From contig NZ_JAMBOR010000003.1 of NCBI RefSeq assembly GCF_023715845.1, positions 186,001-250,000 of the forward strand: a stretch of 64,000 nt of DNA, given 5' to 3'. How positions within the stretch are numbered: the stretch's first letter is position 1; each line of letters starts with the position of its first letter. Position numbers and translations under genes: made by a program. Under the pieces are notes generated by a model that was given only the letters and a program-made list of their open reading frames with translations, had not been told where the DNA came from and did no database searches. This DNA is from Fictibacillus phosphorivorans (GTDB lineage Bacteria > Bacillota > Bacilli > Bacillales > Fictibacillaceae). Below are positions 60,454 to 64,000 of the stretch, in pieces.

Positions 60454-60621
60454 ATGCAGATATCTAAAGAGAGATTAACATACAACCTTATAATTATTGG
60501 AGCTGCCTTATTAATATTTTTCTTTACATATCCATCAAATATCGCAAATATCATTTTGATAATCTTCTCTTTTTTCATCGATTTCAATAGTCGTATGATG
60601 AATATGGAATTCGTCGTGTAA
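60454..60621 (+). CDS. Possible small membrane ORF, 55 aa, antisense to the czcD 3' end
   Basis: GGAGGTGG 8 nt before ATG; begins MQISKERLTYNLIIIGAALL. The last 29 codons run antisense to the CDF gene. The first half has the look of a genuine TM protein; the second half may be read-through after loss of its original 3' end. Confidence 0.35.
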   Translation: MQISKERLTYNLIIIGAALLIFFFTYPSNIANIILIIFSFFIDFNSRMMNMEFVV

Positions 60622-61446
60622 CACTTTTTTTACTTGTTTCAACACTTCCTGATAATCTGCTGAATGTTCTTTGACTACGTGACAGCTAAGTGCAGGAAAA
60701 TCAGAAGTGATTGACCATACATGCAGATCATTAACTTCTACAACATTAGGAACGGATAATATCGTTTCTTTTACTTTTGCTGCATTCACATTTATCGGTG
60801 TACCTTCCATTAAGATATGGAAGGAATCTTTCGTAACTCGCCATCCACTTATGATGATTAATAAAGCAACGATTATACTCGCTACTGGATCTGCAATACT
60901 CCATCCAAAGAACATAATCAGTAAGGCGGCAACAATTGCACCAACAGAACCTAACATATCACCTAAAACATGCAAAAAGGCACTACGGACATTTAAGTTA
61001 TCATCTTTATCGCCTTTCATCAAAATATAGGCCGCTGCAAGGTTCACAAGTAGACCGATGAAAGAAATGATTAACATTCCAGAACTCACTACTTCTGGAG
61101 GATCTACGATTCTGTGATAGGCTTCCCATAAGATATAAAGTGAAATTAACATTAAAGTGATTCCGTTTAAAAATGCGGCTAAGATTTCAAAACGTTTATA
61201 ACCAAACGTCTTTGAATGGGTTGCTTTTTTTTGCCCCATCGTAAGAGCTAAAAAACTAAGCCCCAGGGCGGCGGCATCACTTAGCATATGCCCTGCATCC
61301 GACAGCAGAGCTAAACTGTTCGTCCATATTCCCCCGATTACTTCGACAATCATAAAGCCCGTAATTAAGAAAAACGACCATTTTAGTGCTTGTTTGTTAT
61401 TACTTCCATGATGATGACCGTGTCCGTGATCATGAGAATGCCCCAT
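60535..61446 (-). CDS. czcD: Cation diffusion facilitator CzcD (zinc/cadmium efflux)
   Basis: A 303-residue CDF transporter: His-rich N-terminus MGHSHDHGHGHHHG, six TM segments with the metal-site motifs SLALLSDAGHMLSDAAALG (TM2) and HVLGDMLGSVGA (TM5), and a C-terminal cytoplasmic metallochaperone-like domain (ILSVPNVVEVNDLHVWSI). Exports Zn2+, Co2+ or Cd2+ against protons. AAAGGTGA precedes the ATG. A palindrome of CzrA type overlaps the promoter. Confidence 0.93.
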   Translation of the reverse strand: MGHSHDHGHGHHHGSNNKQALKWSFFLITGFMIVEVIGGIWTNSLALLSDAGHMLSDAAALGLSFLALTMGQKKATHSKTFGYKRFEILAAFLNGITLMLISLYILWEAYHRIVDPPEVVSSGMLIISFIGLLVNLAAAYILMKGDKDDNLNVRSAFLHVLGDMLGSVGAIVAALLIMFFGWSIADPVASIIVALLIIISGWRVTKDSFHILMEGTPINVNAAKVKETILSVPNVVEVNDLHVWSITSDFPALSCHVVKEHSADYQEVLKQVKKVLHDEFHIHHTTIEIDEKREDYQNDICDI

Positions 61447-61465
61447 ACAAAATCACCTTTCTCAT

Positions 61466-61487
61466 TATATGAATATATGTTCATATA
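61466..61487. promoter_or_regulatory. Candidate CzrA (ArsR/SmtB-type) operator of czcD
   Basis: The 20-bp core ATATGAATATATGTTCATAT, near-perfect palindrome, the 12-2-12 geometry of ArsR/SmtB-type sites. It lies 20 bp before the czcD start, with TTGACA 5 bp upstream on the minus strand. Confidence 0.6.
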
Positions 61488-61723
61488 CACTATGTCAAAG
61501 ATTTATTATTTGTGCAAAAGTAAATTGAAATCTTTTTTATGAACAAAAATACCACTAATAAAAGTAGTATTCTATTTATTTTAGTATTCTTCCCATTACC
61601 TTTTTTTTACCCCTTTTGTCCAATTTTGCAGGATCTTTATCTTAACTCCAACTAAAGCATGTTAGTAAAATTCTCAACATTAGATAACACTATCATTAGA
61701 GCCTTGGGACTTAGGAGGATTTC

Positions 61724-62184
61724 ATGAAACACAGAATAACTTTCTTAGTTTTATTCATGAGTCTAAGCTTTTTTAACATTCCCGTTAAAGCTAATCAAAC
61801 ATCCCCGACCCATGCAGCTTGATTTTAGATCCTAATTCAATTGGAACTAATAATAGCAAAGGTGTTGCATTAATATACAAAGTCAAATTAATACCGAGTT
61901 CTCCACGCACAAGTATAAGTATCCACGCTGTTCATCTTCCCACTCCTTCATCTCTGGGTGATTACGATAGTTATGAAGGATTTGCATTTAAACCCGAAGA
62001 AATAAGCTGGAGATTCAAACTATACCCCACTCCAGAAGTGGATGATCCAACATATGCTGGAAGATTTGATAATATTTCTGCAACCTTGACTAATACAACT
62101 GTACAAGTCCGTCTCGCTAATTCCAAAACGAGTAAATTAGGACCGGCTATCTTAACAGGTGTCATTACGAATTGTAAGTCATAA
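61724..62184 (+). pseudogene. Secreted protein disrupted by a frameshift after its signal peptide
   Basis: A good start (AGGAGG, 5 nt) opens a signal peptide MKHRITFLVLFMSLSFFNIP with cleavage around VKA-NQ, then a TGA at 61820. The rest continues in another frame from about 61819 (LILDPNSIGTNNSKGVALIYKVKLI ... ILTGVITNCKS) to 62184. One missing base near 61817-61820 explains it. The mature part would be about 120 residues, beta-rich, not recognised. Confidence 0.65.
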
Positions 62185-62206
62185 AAGTAAATAACGTTTT
62201 CCAGCA

Positions 62207-62240
62207 TAAAAAGCACGCCTGCAGCGTGCTTTTCCTTTTT
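62207..62240. terminator. Bidirectional terminator between the disrupted gene and GNAT
   Basis: AAGCACGC/GCGTGCTT stem followed by TTCCTTTTTT. Confidence 0.88.
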
Positions 62241-62253
62241 TCTTGCACTAAAT

Positions 62254-62754
62254 CTAGTGTGTAAGTAATTTTTCCATTACCATTACATCAATAAATTTAC
62301 CATCGATTATTCCATGATTCTTAAAAACACCTACTTCACGGTACCCTCTGTTCCGATAAAGTTTCTGTCCTAATGTATTAAACGAAAACGTCGCTAAAAC
62401 GATTTTATGAAATGCATTTTCTTTAGCAAATCTTTCGAGTCTCGTAAGTATTTTAGTCCCTATTCCCTTTCCTCTAAAACCCCGATAGATATAGAGAGAC
62501 AAATCTGCAACGCCATCATAAACACTTCGACTATTGTATGGATTTAAGGAACCCCAACCAATAACAAGTCCTTCATATTCTGCTACGATTACCGTATATC
62601 GACCACCATGGTTTTTAAACCATTCCTCCATAAATGCCCTGTCTTTTAGTTCTGTCTCTAGTGTTGCGATCCGATCCTCGATACCTTGGTTGTAGATGAC
62701 TCGAATTGACTCTAAGTCCTGTTCTGTCGCTTTTCGAATTACAACATCAATCAC
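62254..62754 (-). CDS. GNAT acetyltransferase, ArsN1/Pat (phosphinothricin)-like
   Basis: A 166-residue enzyme with IYNQGIEDRIATLETE near the N-terminus, typical of the ArsN1/Pat group, and the acetyl-CoA motif RGFRGKGIGTKIL (about 93-105). Members detoxify arsinothricin, phosphinothricin or methionine sulfoximine by N-acetylation. Which of these it uses cannot be told. Convergent with the disrupted secreted gene. Confidence 0.82.
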   Translation of the reverse strand: MIDVVIRKATEQDLESIRVIYNQGIEDRIATLETELKDRAFMEEWFKNHGGRYTVIVAEYEGLVIGWGSLNPYNSRSVYDGVADLSLYIYRGFRGKGIGTKILTRLERFAKENAFHKIVLATFSFNTLGQKLYRNRGYREVGVFKNHGIIDGKFIDVMVMEKLLTH

Positions 62755-63088
62755 TTATTTCCCCTCCAGACGTTATTAATCCAGCGATAATCCTGTTTTT
62801 CATGATCTTAAGACTCCTATGGTATTAATTTCCCATATGTACGACCATTTTCGGTCACTACTGTAATAGCTACCAGTAAGCTCATAGTATGATAGTGAAA
62901 ATTGATAATCCTGCATAAAATCATTCAGCTTCTTGAAAACATTGGTTTTATATATCATACGCCTATCTCGCTTAACAGTAACCCCTTAACTAATTTTTCT
63001 TCAATATCAAAAAAGAAATGTAAAAAGCAAAGGAATACGAATCCTTTGCTCTTTTATACTGGGAAGCTTTTATACAATTGTTTTATTT
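62755..63088. other. Intergenic region, no gene seen
   Basis: AT-rich, with no ORF supported by a ribosome binding site. It ends with an AGCAAAGGA/TCCTTTGCT terminator (63026-63052) that closes spoVR on the minus strand. Confidence 0.5.
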
Positions 63089-64000
63089 TCATAGATACTT
63101 CCGATGCACACTCTTCCCGTCATACGTGAACAGCACGGGTTTCTGCTCAATTTTCGTCTCCATGTGAACAGGACGACCCCAAAGATGATGAACGTACGGC
63201 AGCACCTTCTCCAGATACTTCACATCCAGTTCAATCCCTTCAAAGTTATGAACAAGATAGAGTTCTCCATTCTTCATATAATCTCCGTCGTTGACTGTGA
63301 TGTATGGAAATCCTCCATTTACTCGCATACTAACGAGCTGATCGCGGACTTGCTCCCACTGTTTATCAACAATCTTGTATTCTTTCCCCTGTTTTTGAAA
63401 CAGATACATATCTTCACGCTGAGCGAGATCTTTCGTTAGATAGTTTCTTATGAACGACATATCTGATTCCAGCTCACGCACCTCGAACATCTTTTCACGA
63501 CCTGATCCAGGTTTAACACCTTGTCTGATCAACTCTTCATCTGGATTGTTGTAGCGTTCTTCAATATCCTTAAAAATTTGCAGCCCCAAATAATATGGGT
63601 TGATGGATGTCTTTGATGGCTGCACAACACCTGCATTTAATTTAGCAAACTCGATCGTCTCATGAGAGGTTAAGTCCATTTCTTGTAGAATTTTGGCGTG
63701 CCAATAAGATGCCCAGCCTTCGTTCATGATTTTTGTTTCAAGCTGCGGCCAGAAATAGAGCATCTCTTCACGCATCATCGATAAGATATCCCGCTGCCAT
63801 TCCTCAAGTTCACGACTATATTGCTCGATGAAAAGAAGAAGATCCTTTTCTGGCTGAGGCGGAAAAGATTTTTTCTTTTTTGGTGCAAGTTTAGGGCCTT
63901 TTTTATTATCGATATTCCATAAATCATCATAAGGCGTTTCTTTCTTAGGAATGCTTTCATCCTCTTCTTCAAAATTATAGTTTAGTTTGTTCCTAACGAT
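63089..64000 (-). CDS. spoVR: SpoVR family protein, 3' part (gene runs off the right edge)
   Basis: The frame is open from the window edge to the stop at 63089 (303 residues seen). Sequence [46 protein letters not shown], followed by [17 protein letters not shown] and the C-terminal PFAM SpoVR block ([18 protein letters not shown]). The preceding part has a Lys/Pro-rich linker ([18 protein letters not shown]). Stage V sporulation protein thought to act in spore cortex formation. The N-terminus lies beyond position 64000. Confidence 0.92.
   Translation of the reverse strand: MVRNKLNYNFEEEDESIPKKETPYDDLWNIDNKKGPKLAPKKKKSFPPQPEKDLLLFIEQYSRELEEWQRDILSMMREEMLYFWPQLETKIMNEGWASYWHAKILQEMDLTSHETIEFAKLNAGVVQPSKTSINPYYLGLQIFKDIEERYNNPDEELIRQGVKPGSGREKMFEVRELESDMSFIRNYLTKDLAQREDMYLFQKQGKEYKIVDKQWEQVRDQLVSMRVNGGFPYITVNDGDYMKNGELYLVHNFEGIELDVKYLEKVLPYVHHLWGRPVHMETKIEQKPVLFTYDGKSVHRKYL

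Overview
The window looks like a chromosomal segment of a spore-forming, low-to-medium GC Bacillaceae bacterium. The gene content and order match the Bacillus subtilis group at many points: prsA-yhaL, yhaMNO, yhaPQ, yhzD, yhaX, yheAB, yxkF-msmX, bmrCD (yheI-yheH), the rib operon, yhbD-bactofilin and ytcD/ytbD. There is also an alpha/beta SASP gene and a spoVR gene. Strong AGGAGG-type ribosome binding sites, TTG/GTG starts and lipobox signal peptides fit this. I place it near Bacillus/Fictibacillus by inference from gene content only.

Layout. 0-14 kb: prsA, yhaL, an MFS pump, the yhaM exoribonuclease, a CssR/CssS-like secretion-stress two-component system inserted between yhaM and yhaN, the YhaN/YhaO SbcCD-like nuclease pair, the YhaQ/YhaP ABC exporter, yhzD and a GNAT enzyme. 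14-24 kb: dhaS, yhaX, yheA-yheB, an ATP-pyrophosphatase-like gene, a polysaccharide deacetylase, yxkF-msmX with two cre-like sites, and a two-gene cystine-type ABC transporter without its ATPase. 24-34.6 kb: SASP, a second aldehyde dehydrogenase, a DUF2157/GDYXXLXY membrane pair, hemAT with a textbook Fnr box, a SigB-like promoter driving a tiny lipoprotein, and bmrCD with a leader-peptide/terminator region. 34.6-45 kb: an FMN riboswitch-controlled rib operon that lacks ribD, a Ktr potassium channel subunit, ywaF, yhbD-bactofilin, a guanidine-I riboswitch with a Gdx exporter, a frameshifted DUF2332 gene, and ytbD/ytcD with a tandem operator. 45-57.3 kb: amine oxidase, DinB-like protein, SulP transporter, ECF sigma/anti-sigma, ArsB-like permease, an Sm-like triple-repeat protein, the ribA2-ribD-HAD cluster and a SET-domain protein. 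57.3-64 kb is more accessory and partly decayed: chrA, a dead response regulator, a PepSY protein, a serine-recombinase remnant, czcD with a CzrA-type operator, a frameshifted secreted-protein gene, an ArsN1/Pat-type acetyltransferase and the 3' part of spoVR, which runs off the right edge.

How genes work together. Riboflavin synthesis is split: ribE-ribBA-ribH sit behind the RFN element at 37.2 kb, while ribD sits 18 kb away with a second GTP cyclohydrolase II and a HAD phosphatase that may supply the missing ARPP phosphatase step. PrsA and CssRS are both secretion-quality-control functions within 7 kb. Four copies of an intergenic repeat family (1.2, 4.6, 43.1 and 51.4 kb) carry a CGCTC-type pentamer spaced every 20-21 bp; the three long copies end in a terminator-like hairpin. 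No tRNA, rRNA, CRISPR array or complete insertion sequence was seen.
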